A stretch of 64,000 nucleotides of DNA, from the NCBI RefSeq assembly GCF_026626745.1, contig NZ_JAPNJW010000001.1, forward strand, positions 5,874,001 through 5,938,000, given 5' to 3'. The first letter of the stretch is position 1. The number at the start of each line of letters is the position of its first letter. Under the pieces are notes generated by a model. That model searched no databases and was not told the origin of the DNA. It saw nothing but the letters and a program-made list of their open reading frames with translations. Made by a program: the position numbers and the translations under genes. Positions 54,266-63,479 of this stretch are shown here, piece after piece. This DNA comes from Nannocystis sp. RBIL2. Its GTDB lineage: Bacteria > Myxococcota_A > Polyangia > Nannocystales > Nannocystaceae.

Positions 54266-54643
54266 TCAGCGATAGATGAGCGTCTCCTCTTCGTGCAGCG
54301 TCAGGTACGTGAACACCGTCCAGTCGGCCGCCACCAGCCCCGTGACCACGCGGCAAGCGACCACGGTCCCGGTCAGCGCGCGCGTCGGCCGGACCGACGG
54401 CGACATCTCGAGCACGCGCGGCGAGCTCGGACCCAGGTGGTCCCGGGCCTCGCGCTTGAACAACCACTCCGGCGCGTACTCGATTCCCGTGTCGAGGTCG
54501 CGGATCAGCGGCATGTCGAGCTGCTCGCTGTATTCCACGCTGAAGAAGCCCGTGTCGCGCTCGAAGAACTGCAGCTCCACCCGGTGGCCGACGGGGATCG
54601 GCGCGGCGTGGTGGAATACGTAGACGACGGGCTCGGTCCCCAC
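54266..54643 (-). CDS. Beta-rich protein of unknown function
   Basis: 125 residues, no signal peptide. Strands with aromatics (VVYVFHHAAPIPVGHRVELQFFERDTGFFSVEYSEQ) and two conserved-looking charged stretches (RDLDTGIEYAPEWLFKREARDH). No family is recognised. It lies 15 bp after the ABC ATPase gene on the same strand and could be its partner. Confidence 0.65.
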   Translation of the reverse strand: MGTEPVVYVFHHAAPIPVGHRVELQFFERDTGFFSVEYSEQLDMPLIRDLDTGIEYAPEWLFKREARDHLGPSSPRVLEMSPSVRPTRALTGTVVACRVVTGLVAADWTVFTYLTLHEEETLIYR

Positions 54644-54658
54644 TCCACCATCCTCTTA

Positions 54659-55387
54659 TCAGAGCCGCGGCGCCGCGTCGACGAGCGCCCGCGTGGCCGC
54701 GGCCTGCGGCTCGGCCAGCACCGTCGCGACCGGCCCGACCTCGACCGGGCGGCCGTCCGCGAGCACCAGCACCCGATCCACCGTGCCTGGCAGAAAGGAC
54801 AGGTCGTGGCTGATCATCATCAGCCCGATCCCCGTCGCTCGCAGCGAGCGCAGCAGGTCGACGATCGTCCAGGCGACCGGCCGATCGAGCGCGCTCGTGA
54901 CCTCGTCGACGATCAGCAGCTCCGGCTCCGCGGCCAGCGCCCGCGCGATCGCGGCCCGTTGCCGCTGCCCGCCGCTCAGCGCCCCAGGCAGCCGGTCCAG
55001 CAGCTCGGGCTCCAGCGCCACGCGCTGCAGCAGCGCCGCAAGCCGCGGGTCGTCGCGCGTGAACCGGTCACGCCCCGCCAGCAGCCGCGCCTCCGCGATG
55101 CTGCGCCGCACTGTCAGGTGCGGATCCATCGCCGTCGCCGCGTCCTGCCACACCAGCTGCACCCGCGCCCGCAGCTCGGCCCACGCCGATCGCGGCGCCC
55201 CGATCAGCTCGCGCCCCGACAACTTCAACGACCCCGCGAGCTCCGGCTCGAGCCCGACCAGCGCGCGCGCCAGAGTCGACTTCCCCGAACCCGAGCGACC
55301 GATCACCCCCAACCCCGCGCCCGAGCCCAGCTCGAGGTCGACCCCGCACAGCCGCGCCCCGACAGTCAACCCACGCCCCACGAGCAT
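54659..55387 (-). CDS. ABC transporter ATPase (Dpp/Opp-type)
   Basis: From ATG 55387 the protein has about 242 residues. Walker A is GRSGSGKSTLARALVG, the signature LSGGQRQRAAIARAL and Walker B LLIVDEVTSALD with SHDLSFLP. It resembles the second ATPase of oligopeptide or nickel importers (OppF/DppF). The frame starts at 55435, but the first 16 codons (MGMSPSTGPSEHVVRD) are 14-bp repeats; the true start may be 55387. No permease or binding protein is near. Confidence 0.85.
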   Translation of the reverse strand: MLVGRGLTVGARLCGVDLELGSGAGLGVIGRSGSGKSTLARALVGLEPELAGSLKLSGRELIGAPRSAWAELRARVQLVWQDAATAMDPHLTVRRSIAEARLLAGRDRFTRDDPRLAALLQRVALEPELLDRLPGALSGGQRQRAAIARALAAEPELLIVDEVTSALDRPVAWTIVDLLRSLRATGIGLMMISHDLSFLPGTVDRVLVLADGRPVEVGPVATVLAEPQAAATRALVDAAPRL

Positions 55388-55440
55388 GTCTCTTACGACA
55401 TGCTCTGAAGGACCTGTCGATGGAGACATGCCCATCGTTC
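55385..55440. repeat. 14-bp repeat, 4 phased units at the ABC gene start
   Basis: CATGTCT 55385, CATGCTC 55399, CCTGTCG 55413 and CATGCCC 55427, every step 14 bp. It spans the 3-bp gap between two ABC genes and encodes the extra N-terminus of the downstream one. Confidence 0.85.
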
Positions 55441-56176
55441 AACCTCGGCGCGCCGCCGCCACCATCGCCGCAGTGATCGCCTCGGGCGGCGCGGCCAGCA
55501 GCTCGGCCAGCGCCCCGCTGGCCACCACTCGCCCGCGGTCCAGCACGATCGCCCGCGGGCAGCAGCGGGCCACCCGCGCCAGGTCGTGCGACACCAGCAC
55601 CAGCGCGATTTGCTCGGCCGCGCAGCGCGACACCAGCAGCTCGACGAGCTCCGCCTGGCTCACGCAGTCGAGCGAGGCCATCGGCTCGTCCGCCAGCAGC
55701 ACCGCAGGGCGACAGGCCAGCGCGAGCGCGAGGGCCACGCGCTGCGCCTGTCCGCCGCTCAGCGCGTGCGGGTAGCGCTCGGCAAACTCCTGTGACAGAC
55801 CGACCTCCGCGAGGCGTTCGTGCGGACGGCTGTCCGTCGCGTGCAGCGCACAGAGCTCGCGCAGTTGAGCGCCGACGGTGCGCATCGGGTCGAGGCTCGC
55901 GGCCGCGGCCTGGGGCACCAGCGCGAGCCCGCGACCGCGCAGCCCCGCGAGCGCGCGGCGATCGGCGAGCGGCACCCGGCGCTCGTCCCAGAACAGCGTC
56001 CCGGTGACCTTCGCCTGCGCCGGCGCGAGTCCCAGGAGACAGCGAAGCACCAGGCTCTTGCCGGCCCCCGACGGCCCGAGCACGGCCAGGGCCTCGCCGG
56101 CGCAGATCGAGAAGGACACCGCGTCGAGCAGCGTTCGTCCGTCGATCGTGCAGCCGAGGTCGTCGACCCGCATCAC
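55439..56176 (-). CDS. ABC transporter ATPase (Dpp/Opp-type, first)
   Basis: 245 residues. Walker A is GPSGAGKSLVLRCLLGL, the signature LSGGQAQRVALALAL and Walker B LLADEPMASLD with SHDLARVARCC. It resembles OppD/DppD. It ends 3 bp before the start of the second ATPase. Both lack the C-terminal oligopeptide/dipeptide domain; membrane partners must lie elsewhere or be lost. Confidence 0.85.
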   Translation of the reverse strand: MMRVDDLGCTIDGRTLLDAVSFSICAGEALAVLGPSGAGKSLVLRCLLGLAPAQAKVTGTLFWDERRVPLADRRALAGLRGRGLALVPQAAAASLDPMRTVGAQLRELCALHATDSRPHERLAEVGLSQEFAERYPHALSGGQAQRVALALALACRPAVLLADEPMASLDCVSQAELVELLVSRCAAEQIALVLVSHDLARVARCCPRAIVLDRGRVVASGALAELLAAPPEAITAAMVAAARRG

Positions 56177-56188
56177 GACCAGCGTAAC

Positions 56189-56208
56189 GGCTGTCGCATG
56201 TGACAGCC
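56189..56208. promoter_or_regulatory. Inverted repeat in the divergent ABC/tonB promoter region
   Basis: GGCTGTC and GACAGCC form a 7-bp perfect inverted repeat around GCATGT, in the 69-bp gap between the divergent ABC and tonB genes. It could be an operator. It shares TGTC/GACA words with the 14-bp repeat but not its period. Confidence 0.45.
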
Positions 56209-56245
56209 AAGAAACGCGTGAGAATACAAGTCACGCCCCAGGGCG

Positions 56246-57142
56246 ATGTCACAGAGATGGAACATTCGCGACATCGGGCTGCAAAGGCTGTTCGTCATAA
56301 ACCCTCGCGTCCCGATGTTCCACGGCTTCGACCCCGCGACCCGCGATCAGGTGTTCGTACGCCGGAACAAGCGGGCGATCGTCCTGGCCTTGTTCGGCCA
56401 TATGTTGGTGATCGGCACCTGGGCCTGGCGTGACCGCCTGCACGAGCCCGAGGTCGCCGTCGTCCTCGAGCCCGAGATCAAGGATTTCGCCGTCGACGAG
56501 CAGCCCGAGCCCGAGGTGGAAGAAGAGCCGCCTCCGCCCCCGCCGCCCGACGTGCCGAAGCCCCAGCCGCAGCAGGCCAAGCCCAAGCCCAAGCCCAAGC
56601 TCGAGCCGCCCAAGGTGATCCCCGAGGGTCCGCCGCCGGAGCAGGCCGCTCCGAGCAGCGACAAGAACTTCGGGACAGGTGATCCCGGCCAGGGCAACGG
56701 TCAGCCGAAGAAGGCCGACAAGCCGCCGCCGCCGAAGAAGCCCGACCCGCCGCCGAAGAAGCCCGACCCGCCGAAGAAGGTCGAGGAGCCGATCGATCCG
56801 ACCAAGCCGGTCGACCGGCCGGAGCGGGCCAGCGTGCCGACCCCGGACCCGGGCAACAAGATGCCCGACTACCCCGGCGAGCTGCGCGACGCCGGCATCG
56901 AGGGCGAGGTCGTGCTCAAGCTGCACGTCCATCGCGACGGCACCGTCAAGGGCGCCAAGATCTTGCGAGCCACCAACACGGCCTCCGGCGACGAAGAGAA
57001 GACGAACGCCGAGAAGCTGTTCAAAGCCGCCGTCATCGGCGTCGTCAAGGGGTGGAAGTACACCCCGTCCAAGCTCGACGGCGAGCCGATCTCGGTTTGG
57101 ATCATCGTCAACTTCCCCTTCAAGCTCACCGGCGGCGGATGA
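56246..57142 (+). CDS. tonB: TonB energy-coupling protein
   Basis: 298 residues. A cytoplasmic head of about 45 residues, one membrane span (AIVLALFGHMLVIGTWAW), a long Pro/Lys/Glu arm (about 75-200, with KPKPKPKLEPPK and PPPKKPDPP blocks) and a C-terminal TonB domain (about 205-298: PDYPGELRDAGIEGEVVLKLHVHRDG, GWKYTPSKLDGEPISVWIIVNFPF). The long arm should span the periplasm. First gene of a complete TonB system with its own receptor. Confidence 0.93.
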   Translation: MSQRWNIRDIGLQRLFVINPRVPMFHGFDPATRDQVFVRRNKRAIVLALFGHMLVIGTWAWRDRLHEPEVAVVLEPEIKDFAVDEQPEPEVEEEPPPPPPPDVPKPQPQQAKPKPKPKLEPPKVIPEGPPPEQAAPSSDKNFGTGDPGQGNGQPKKADKPPPPKKPDPPPKKPDPPKKVEEPIDPTKPVDRPERASVPTPDPGNKMPDYPGELRDAGIEGEVVLKLHVHRDGTVKGAKILRATNTASGDEEKTNAEKLFKAAVIGVVKGWKYTPSKLDGEPISVWIIVNFPFKLTGGG

Positions 57143-57177
57143 CGCGCGCGAGCAGCAACACTGAGAGGACCTGAGTC

Positions 57178-57861
57178 ATGGAGCTGTCACTGTTCGAGAT
57201 CTGGGAAAGCATGAGCCTCCTCTCCCGCCTGGTGGCGATCTCGCTGCTGGGCATGGGTGTGGCCAGCTTCGCGGTCATCATCGAGCGCACCTGGGTCTTG
57301 CGCCGCACCGACCGTGAGTCGATGGAGTTCGCCAGCAAGTCGCGCTCGCAGTTCGCCGACGGCGACATCACCGGCGTGCTCGAGCTGGCCCGCCGCTTCA
57401 CCCGCAACCCGCTCGCGCGCCTCACCGCCATCGGCGTGCAGACCTTCCAGGCCAACGAGCACAAGGACGGCGGCCCCTCGGCGGCCGCCGAGCTGACCCG
57501 CCGCGAGCTCGCGCGCAAGCTCGAGCTCTACAGCGCCGAGGGTCGGCGCGGCATGGGCATGCTGGCCTCGATCGGCTCGACCGCCCCGTTCATCGGCCTG
57601 TTCGGCACCGTCATCGGCATCATCGTCGCCTTCCAGGGCATCGCCTCTGCGGGCGGTGGCGGCATCGCGGCGGTCTCCGCCGGCATCGCCGAGGCGCTGA
57701 TCGTCACCGCGGTCGGCCTCATCGTCGCCATCACCTCGGTGCTGTTCTTCAACTACCTGTCGGGCCGCTTCGACCGCCTCGACATGCAGATGCAGCACGC
57801 CGCCGGCGAGCTCATCGACTATCTGGAGGGCGCCCATGGGCATGGCGGTCGAGACCGGTAA
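57178..57861 (+). CDS. exbB: ExbB / TolQ-MotA family proton channel
   Basis: 227 residues. The span near the N-terminus (SRLVAISLLGMGVASFAVIIERTWVL) is followed by a long cytoplasmic segment and the conserved two-span pore domain: GMGMLASIGSTAPFIGLFGTVIGIIVAFQGIA and EALIVTAVGLIVAITSVLFFNYL. ExbB forms a pentamer that harbours ExbD and drives TonB with the proton gradient. It overlaps exbD by 26 bp. Confidence 0.93.
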   Translation: MELSLFEIWESMSLLSRLVAISLLGMGVASFAVIIERTWVLRRTDRESMEFASKSRSQFADGDITGVLELARRFTRNPLARLTAIGVQTFQANEHKDGGPSAAAELTRRELARKLELYSAEGRRGMGMLASIGSTAPFIGLFGTVIGIIVAFQGIASAGGGGIAAVSAGIAEALIVTAVGLIVAITSVLFFNYLSGRFDRLDMQMQHAAGELIDYLEGAHGHGGRDR

Positions 57862-58285
57862 ACCCGGTAAAGGGCCGAAGCCCAGCATCAACGTCACCCC
57901 GCTGGTCGACGTCGTCCTCGTGCTGCTGATCATCTTCATGCTGATCATCCCGAACATGCAGGATGACAAGCCGATCGAGCTCATCAACGTCATGTTCCCG
58001 GACAAGGACGCCGACAGCAAGGAAGAGCCGCTCGTCGTCACGATCGATCGCAACGAGGTCTACACGCTCGAGGAGCAGGACATGGCGCGCGAGCAGGCGA
58101 TCGCCGCGTTGAAGGGCGTGTACGCCAAGAGCCCGAAGCGCAAGGTCCTGCTGCGCGGCGACGCCAAGGTGCCGTACAAGGCCGTCCGCACCTTCTTCAA
58201 GGACGTGCAGGACATCGGCTTCGGCGGCGTCTCGCTGGCCGTCGGCTCCCAGCGCAAGTGGGACGGCGGCGGAGAGGTGGACTAG
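57836..58285 (+). CDS. exbD: ExbD, first copy
   Basis: 149 residues. SINVTPLVDVVLVLLIIFMLI places the membrane span with its key Asp (PLVDVVL), the proton-bearing residue of ExbD. A periplasmic ExbD domain follows (KVLLRGDAKVPYKAVRTFFKDVQDIGFGGVSLAVG). The start lies within the end of exbB (26-bp overlap). A second ExbD follows directly, so the pair may form a mixed dimer. Confidence 0.93.
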   Translation: MGMAVETGKPGKGPKPSINVTPLVDVVLVLLIIFMLIIPNMQDDKPIELINVMFPDKDADSKEEPLVVTIDRNEVYTLEEQDMAREQAIAALKGVYAKSPKRKVLLRGDAKVPYKAVRTFFKDVQDIGFGGVSLAVGSQRKWDGGGEVD

Positions 58286-58287
58286 CC

Positions 58288-58719
58288 ATGGGTGCCAGCC
58301 TCAACACCGGCTTCAAGAAGGCCAGGGTCCAGCCCGAGATGAACGTCACCCCGCTGGTCGACGTCGTCCTCGTGCTGCTCATCATCTTCATGGTCCTCGC
58401 GCCCGTGATGGCCAAGAGCTTCTGGGTCCGCCTGCCGCCCAAGGACGACAAGGAAGAGCAGCTCGACCAGGCCAACGACCCGGACAAGCCGCTCGTGCTC
58501 AGCGTCGCCGCCGACGGCAAGACCGCGATCAACAAGATCGAGGTCGACCGCGCCGAGCTGACCGAGAAGCTGACGCGCATGTTCAACGCGCGCCCCGACA
58601 ACTCCCTGTACCTCGACGCCGCCGACGACACCGAGTACGGCATGGTGCTCGGCGCAGTCGACCTCGCCCGCGGCGCGCAGGCGTTCCCGATCGTCATCCT
58701 CACCTCGAAGCCCGAGTGA
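58288..58719 (+). CDS. exbD: ExbD, second copy
   Basis: 143 residues from ATG at 58288, three bases after the first exbD stop and preceded by GGAGAGGTGG. MNVTPLVDVVLVLLIIFMVLA keeps the essential Asp. The periplasmic domain (DKPLVLSVAADGKTAINK, LGAVDLARGAQAFPIVILTSKPE) differs from the first copy, so it is not a recent duplicate. Two ExbDs suggest a hetero-pair. Confidence 0.92.
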   Translation: MGASLNTGFKKARVQPEMNVTPLVDVVLVLLIIFMVLAPVMAKSFWVRLPPKDDKEEQLDQANDPDKPLVLSVAADGKTAINKIEVDRAELTEKLTRMFNARPDNSLYLDAADDTEYGMVLGAVDLARGAQAFPIVILTSKPE

Positions 58720-58745
58720 AGCCGCCGTGACTTCTTGGTGACAGC

Positions 58746-58778
58746 ACAGCCGCCCCCCTTGGGCGGCTGTTTCGTTTC
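58746..58778 (+). terminator. Terminator after the exb genes
   Basis: ACAGCCGCCC and GGGCGGCTGT form a perfect 10-bp stem around CCCTT, followed by TTCGTTTC. It separates tonB-exbBDD from the receptor gene. Confidence 0.85.
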
Positions 58779-58835
58779 CAGTACAACCCCCGCGCGGCCG
58801 ACCGAGCCGCATCAACAATAGAGATCTGGATCGCC

Positions 58836-61800
58836 ATGTTCTTGCGACATTGCAAGAGCCCGGCCCTGCTGTCGCTACTGGCAGCGGTCGGCGCTGGAGT
58901 CTGTGCGCGTACCGTTCGAGCCGAAGGTCCCCGTGATTACGAGGGCCCGACCGGCTTCGACAAAGATGGCACCGTGATCGAGCAACCCGCCCCGGGCCAA
59001 CCGCCCGCCGACGGCGAGCAACCTGCCGAGGAGCAGCCCGTCGAACAGCCGGCGGAGCAGCCCGCCGAGCAGCCCGCGGAGCAGCCCGCCAAGGCGCCGC
59101 CTGCCGAGGAGGAAGAGGAGGGCGGCTGCGCCGAGGACGACGGCTTCTGCGTCGAAGACCTGACGAACGACGCCGAGGCGCTCAAGAAGGAGATGGCGCC
59201 GAAGAAGCAGGTCAAGGTCGCTGGCGACGCCGGCACGATCAAGGGCCGCGTCCTCGACGCGACCAGCGGCTCGCCGCTCATCGGCGTCGGTGTCGCAGTG
59301 ATCGGCACCGACTACAAGACCAAGACCGACATCAACGGCGAGTACGAGCTGTCCGTCCCGCCGGGCACCTATCAGGTCCGGATCTCCTACGACGCCTACG
59401 AGGGCATGACGATCAGCGGCGTCGCGGTCGCCAAGGACGGGACCGAGTCGATCAACCGCGAGCTCAAGCCGATCGCCGGCATGACCCAGACAGTGGTGGT
59501 CAAGGCCGAGATCAACAAGGAGAGCGCCGCCGGCAAGCTGGTCGAGCGCAAGAAGGCCGCGAGCGCGCGCGACGTCATGAGCCGCGACGACATCCGCAAG
59601 TCTGGCGGCGGCTCGGCCTCCGCGGTCGCGCGCCGGATCGTCGGCACCACCGTCGTCGGCGACCGCTTCATCTTCGTCCGCGGCCTCGGCCACCGCTACG
59701 GCAACACCCTCCTCGACGGCGCTCGCCTGCCGAGCCCCGACCCCAACCTGCGCACCGTCCCGCTCGACATCATCCCCTCGGGCGCGCTGTCGGCGATCAA
59801 CGTCCAGAAGACCGCCACACCCGACGTCCCGGCCGACTTCGCCGGCGCCTCGGTCCAGCTCGAGACGCGCGAGACCCCGGACAAGCTGTACTTCGCGGTC
59901 GACGCCCGCGTCGGCGCCAACACTGCCACCACCTTCCGCGACGCCAACACCGGCAACCACTTCGCCGGCGACAACGCCACCTTCGGCAACCTCGGACGTG
60001 GCCTTTCGGACAACTTCGACACCGCGCGGCCGATCCGCCCGACCGAGATCGAGGGCGGCAAGCCGGTCTACTCGGCCGAGCAGCTCGAGCGGTTCGGCGA
60101 GGGCCTGCCGTCGACGCACACCGCGATCGGCACCAAGACCGCGATGCCGAACTTCGGCGCCGGCGTGCAGCTCGGCAACACCTTCAAGCCGTGGGGCACG
60201 CGGCTCGGCTTCCTCACCGCGCTGCAGTACTCGAACGTCCACCAGACGCTGCGCGAGACCCACCGGATCTACAGCGTCACCGGCGACCAGAACAACGGCT
60301 TCACCCTCGACACCGACCAGCCCACCGTGCGCTGGGACGGCGTCAAGACGACCCAGAACGTCCAGGGCTCGGCGCTCGCGCTCATCAAGTGGAACTTCGA
60401 CAAGAACCACCGGCTCGAGCTCACCGCCGTCTACACCCGCGACGCCGACAACGAGTCGCGCGCGCTCACCGGCAACGCGCGCAACACCAGCGCCACCGAG
60501 AACACCACCAGCCTCAACACCCGCCTGCGCTACATCATGCGCTCGGTGGTGTTCACGCGCCTGGGCGGCCGCCACACCTTCGACGGCGCCAAGGGCCTCA
60601 CGCTCGACTGGTTCGGCAGCTACGCCCAGGCGCGCCAGGACGACCCGCTGCTGCGCGAGATGTTCTTCAACAACATCGGCGGCGACTACCAGGTCGCGCC
60701 GAACGAGGCCGGCAAGTTCCAGTTCTTCAAGCTGCGCGACAACACCGGCACCGGCGCGCTCAACCTGACCATGCCGTTCAAGCAGTGGCGCGGCCTCGAC
60801 GCCCGCGTCAAGGCGGGAGGGTGGGTCGAGGCGCGGCAGCGGCAGTTCGACGCTCGCACCCTCGACCTCGAGCCGCGCGGCTGGACCGGCGCGCTGCCCT
60901 CGGGCTCCGGCAACCTCTTCACCAAGGACACCATCGGCGGCGGCGTGCCGATGAACCAGGGCGGCACCGAGCCGTTCGTGATCAACGAGATCACCCGCCC
61001 CGGCGGCCAGGACGGCTACAAGGGCTCGCAGCAGATCTACGCCGGCTACGCCATGCTCGACCTGCCGTTCACGCGGTGGTTCCGGCTCGTCGGCGGCGCC
61101 CGCTTCGAGGCCAGCAACATCAACGTCTCGCCGTACAGCCCGTACAGTCCGAACGCCGACCCGGCCTACCGCGCCGCGCTGCGCGACCGCCAGGTGCTGC
61201 CGTCGGGCAGCCTGATCTTCTCGCCGCGCAGCGACATGAACATCCGCCTCGCCGGCGCCGAGACGGTCGCCCGCCCCGAGATGCGCGAGCTGTCGAAGTT
61301 CCTGTTCGTCGACTTCGCCGGCGGCTTCGGCGTGCAGGGCAACCCCGACCTCAAGAGCACCAAGATCTGGAACGCCGACCTGCGGTGGGAGTGGTTCCCG
61401 AGCGCCAACGAGGTCATCGCCGCCAGCGTCTTCTACAAGTACTTCGACAGCCCGATCGAGCGCGTCATCGCCACCTTCCCGCGCGTGCAGACCTACCGCA
61501 ACGCGACGTTGGCGCAGAACGTCGGCGTCGAGCTCGAGCTGCGCAAGAACCTGTCGTTCATCCACCGCGACGCCCGCGACTTCTCGATCGGGGCCAACTT
61601 CGCCTACGTCCACTCGCGCGTCGAGATCCCCGCGCCCGTGCCCGGCGACCCGCTCAACGCCCTCACCTCGACCAACCGTCCGCTCGAGGGCCAGTCGCCG
61701 TTCGTGGTCAACGCCTACTTCGCCTACGACAACGACAAGTCGGGCACCAACGTGCGCCTGCTCTACAACACCTTCGGCCGCCGGATCGCGTTCGTCGGCG

Positions 61801-62009
61801 CCAACCGCCTGCCCGACGTCTACGAGAAGCCGATCCACACCCTCGACTTCGCCATGTCGCAGCGGGTCCACAAGGGCCTGAGCCTCAGCTTCATGGCGCT
61901 CAACATGCTCAACTGGCGCCAGACCTACGTGCAGGGCCCGCTCGACAGCGTGTTCTATCAGACCCGCAAGGGCGTCTCCTTCATCCTCGGCCTCAGCTAC
62001 AGCATGTGA
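58836..62009 (+). CDS. TonB-dependent outer-membrane receptor with carboxypeptidase-like N-domain
   Basis: 1057 residues. Signal peptide, then a Pro/Glu/Gln arm with QPAEQP repeats (about 55-90) and an acidic stretch with two Cys, a carboxypeptidase-regulatory-like domain (about 135-220: GTIKGRVLDATSGSPLIGVGVAVIG), a plug (about 245-350, VGDRFIFVRGLGHRYGNTLLDGARLPSPDP) and a barrel of about 22 strands ending LGLSYSM. The plug resembles SusC/OMP-type receptors for bulky substrates. It follows the terminator by about 60 bp and is co-directional with the Exb system. Confidence 0.93.
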   Translation: MFLRHCKSPALLSLLAAVGAGVCARTVRAEGPRDYEGPTGFDKDGTVIEQPAPGQPPADGEQPAEEQPVEQPAEQPAEQPAEQPAKAPPAEEEEEGGCAEDDGFCVEDLTNDAEALKKEMAPKKQVKVAGDAGTIKGRVLDATSGSPLIGVGVAVIGTDYKTKTDINGEYELSVPPGTYQVRISYDAYEGMTISGVAVAKDGTESINRELKPIAGMTQTVVVKAEINKESAAGKLVERKKAASARDVMSRDDIRKSGGGSASAVARRIVGTTVVGDRFIFVRGLGHRYGNTLLDGARLPSPDPNLRTVPLDIIPSGALSAINVQKTATPDVPADFAGASVQLETRETPDKLYFAVDARVGANTATTFRDANTGNHFAGDNATFGNLGRGLSDNFDTARPIRPTEIEGGKPVYSAEQLERFGEGLPSTHTAIGTKTAMPNFGAGVQLGNTFKPWGTRLGFLTALQYSNVHQTLRETHRIYSVTGDQNNGFTLDTDQPTVRWDGVKTTQNVQGSALALIKWNFDKNHRLELTAVYTRDADNESRALTGNARNTSATENTTSLNTRLRYIMRSVVFTRLGGRHTFDGAKGLTLDWFGSYAQARQDDPLLREMFFNNIGGDYQVAPNEAGKFQFFKLRDNTGTGALNLTMPFKQWRGLDARVKAGGWVEARQRQFDARTLDLEPRGWTGALPSGSGNLFTKDTIGGGVPMNQGGTEPFVINEITRPGGQDGYKGSQQIYAGYAMLDLPFTRWFRLVGGARFEASNINVSPYSPYSPNADPAYRAALRDRQVLPSGSLIFSPRSDMNIRLAGAETVARPEMRELSKFLFVDFAGGFGVQGNPDLKSTKIWNADLRWEWFPSANEVIAASVFYKYFDSPIERVIATFPRVQTYRNATLAQNVGVELELRKNLSFIHRDARDFSIGANFAYVHSRVEIPAPVPGDPLNALTSTNRPLEGQSPFVVNAYFAYDNDKSGTNVRLLYNTFGRRIAFVGANRLPDVYEKPIHTLDFAMSQRVHKGLSLSFMALNMLNWRQTYVQGPLDSVFYQTRKGVSFILGLSYSM

Positions 62010-62048
62010 CGGTGAAAGGGCGCGATAATGTCGCGTTCGCGTCACCGA

Positions 62049-62078
62049 CCCGTGGGAGCGGCGTCACGGGCCTCTTTT
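62049..62078 (+). terminator. Terminator after the receptor gene
   Basis: CCCGTG and CACGGG form a 6-bp stem with a 10-base loop, followed by CCTCTTTTA. Modest, but in the right place between receptor and lipoprotein. Confidence 0.5.
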
Positions 62079-62125
62079 AAGGATACCGCCGCGACCTCTC
62101 CGACTCCGACGAAGGCTCTCCCGTG

Positions 62126-63472
62126 ATGACGACCAAGAAGATTCTCCCGATGTTCGCGGCCGCCGTGGCGCTGCCGCTGCTGTTCGCCCAGGGCTGCGGC
62201 GACGATGGCATGCAGACCTCCGACACCGCCGACACCAACGACACTGCGTCTGGCGAGGAGGAGTGCGACAGCGAGATCGAGGGCACCATCGAGTCCGACA
62301 CCACGTGGACCTGCGGTCACACCCTCAGCGGCGTCGTCACCGTCAAGAACGGCGCCAAGCTGACGGTCAACCCCGGCGTCACGATCAAGGGCCTCAACGG
62401 CTCGGCGCTGGTCGTCTCCAAGGGCTCGCAGCTGATCGCCGAGGGCACCAAGGAGCAGCCGATCGTGTTCACCTCGGCGCTGGCCGAGGGCAGCCGCGCG
62501 CGGGGTGACTGGGGCGGCATCGTCCTCCTCGGCGACGCCAAGAACAACCTCCAGACCGGCTCCGGCATCGCCGAGGGCCTCGACGCCGGCAACCCCGACT
62601 ACGCCTACGGCGGCGGCGACGACGCCTACTCGTGCGGCTCGCTCAAGTGGGTCCGCGTCGAGTACGTCGGCTTCGAGCTGACGAAGGACAACGAGCTCAA
62701 CGGCGTCACCTTCTACTCCTGCGGCACCGGCACCACCGTCGACTACTTGCAGGTCCACATGGGCAAGGACGACGGCATCGAGATGTTCGGCGGCACCTGG
62801 AGCGGCAAGCACATCGTCGTCTCCGGCGCCCAGGACGACTCGGTCGACTGCGACCAGGGCTACACCGGCTCGCTGCAGCACGTGGCGATCATCCAGGACC
62901 CGGCCGCCGGCAACTACGGGTTCGAGCTGTCGAACCAGGCCGACAACCTCGACGCCGAGCCGCGCACCAAGCCGAAGTTCGTCAACGTCACCGCGATCGG
63001 CACCGGCGCAGGCGGCGAGATCGACACCCAGAGCTCCGGCATCCGCCTCAAGGAGGGCGTCGGGGCCGAGTTCTACAACGCGGTCTTCGCCTACTTCCAC
63101 GGCCCGGTGATCGAGCTCACCGAGGGCGCGACCGAGACCGTCGCCACCGGCGGCGGGATCGTGTTCAAGAACAGCCTGTTCTTCGGCAACTCGGCGGTCG
63201 ACGACGGCGCGACCCCGTACGTGGTCGGCGAGGGCTCGACCTTCGACCTCGAGGGCCTCATCGAGAACGCCGCCAACAACAACCTGATCGACAGCGACCC
63301 GCTGTTCGAGAGCGTCGACTTCACCGCGCCGAACTTCGCCCCGACCGACGGCTCGCCGGTGCGCGGCGCCGGTGCGGCCCCCGCCGGCTTCGACGCGGCC
63401 GACTACATCGGCGCCGTGGGCAGCGTCGAGGCCGACTGGACCCTCGACTGGACCACCTACGCCGCCAACTAG
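62126..63472 (+). CDS. Parallel beta-helix lipoprotein linked to the TonB receptor
   Basis: 448 residues. Signal peptide with lipobox AQGC, an acidic linker and repeats of a beta-helix: TLSGVVTVKNGAKLTVNPGVTIKG, GTKEQPIVFTSAL, NGVTFYSCGTGTTVDYLQVHMGKDDGIEMFGGTWSGKHIVVSGAQDDSVD. Such lipoproteins are found beside TonB receptors in several proteobacteria and may hold or present a ligand. ATG at 62126 was chosen over GTG at 62123. Confidence 0.85.
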   Translation: MTTKKILPMFAAAVALPLLFAQGCGDDGMQTSDTADTNDTASGEEECDSEIEGTIESDTTWTCGHTLSGVVTVKNGAKLTVNPGVTIKGLNGSALVVSKGSQLIAEGTKEQPIVFTSALAEGSRARGDWGGIVLLGDAKNNLQTGSGIAEGLDAGNPDYAYGGGDDAYSCGSLKWVRVEYVGFELTKDNELNGVTFYSCGTGTTVDYLQVHMGKDDGIEMFGGTWSGKHIVVSGAQDDSVDCDQGYTGSLQHVAIIQDPAAGNYGFELSNQADNLDAEPRTKPKFVNVTAIGTGAGGEIDTQSSGIRLKEGVGAEFYNAVFAYFHGPVIELTEGATETVATGGGIVFKNSLFFGNSAVDDGATPYVVGEGSTFDLEGLIENAANNNLIDSDPLFESVDFTAPNFAPTDGSPVRGAGAAPAGFDAADYIGAVGSVEADWTLDWTTYAAN

Positions 63473-63479
63473 GACCCGC

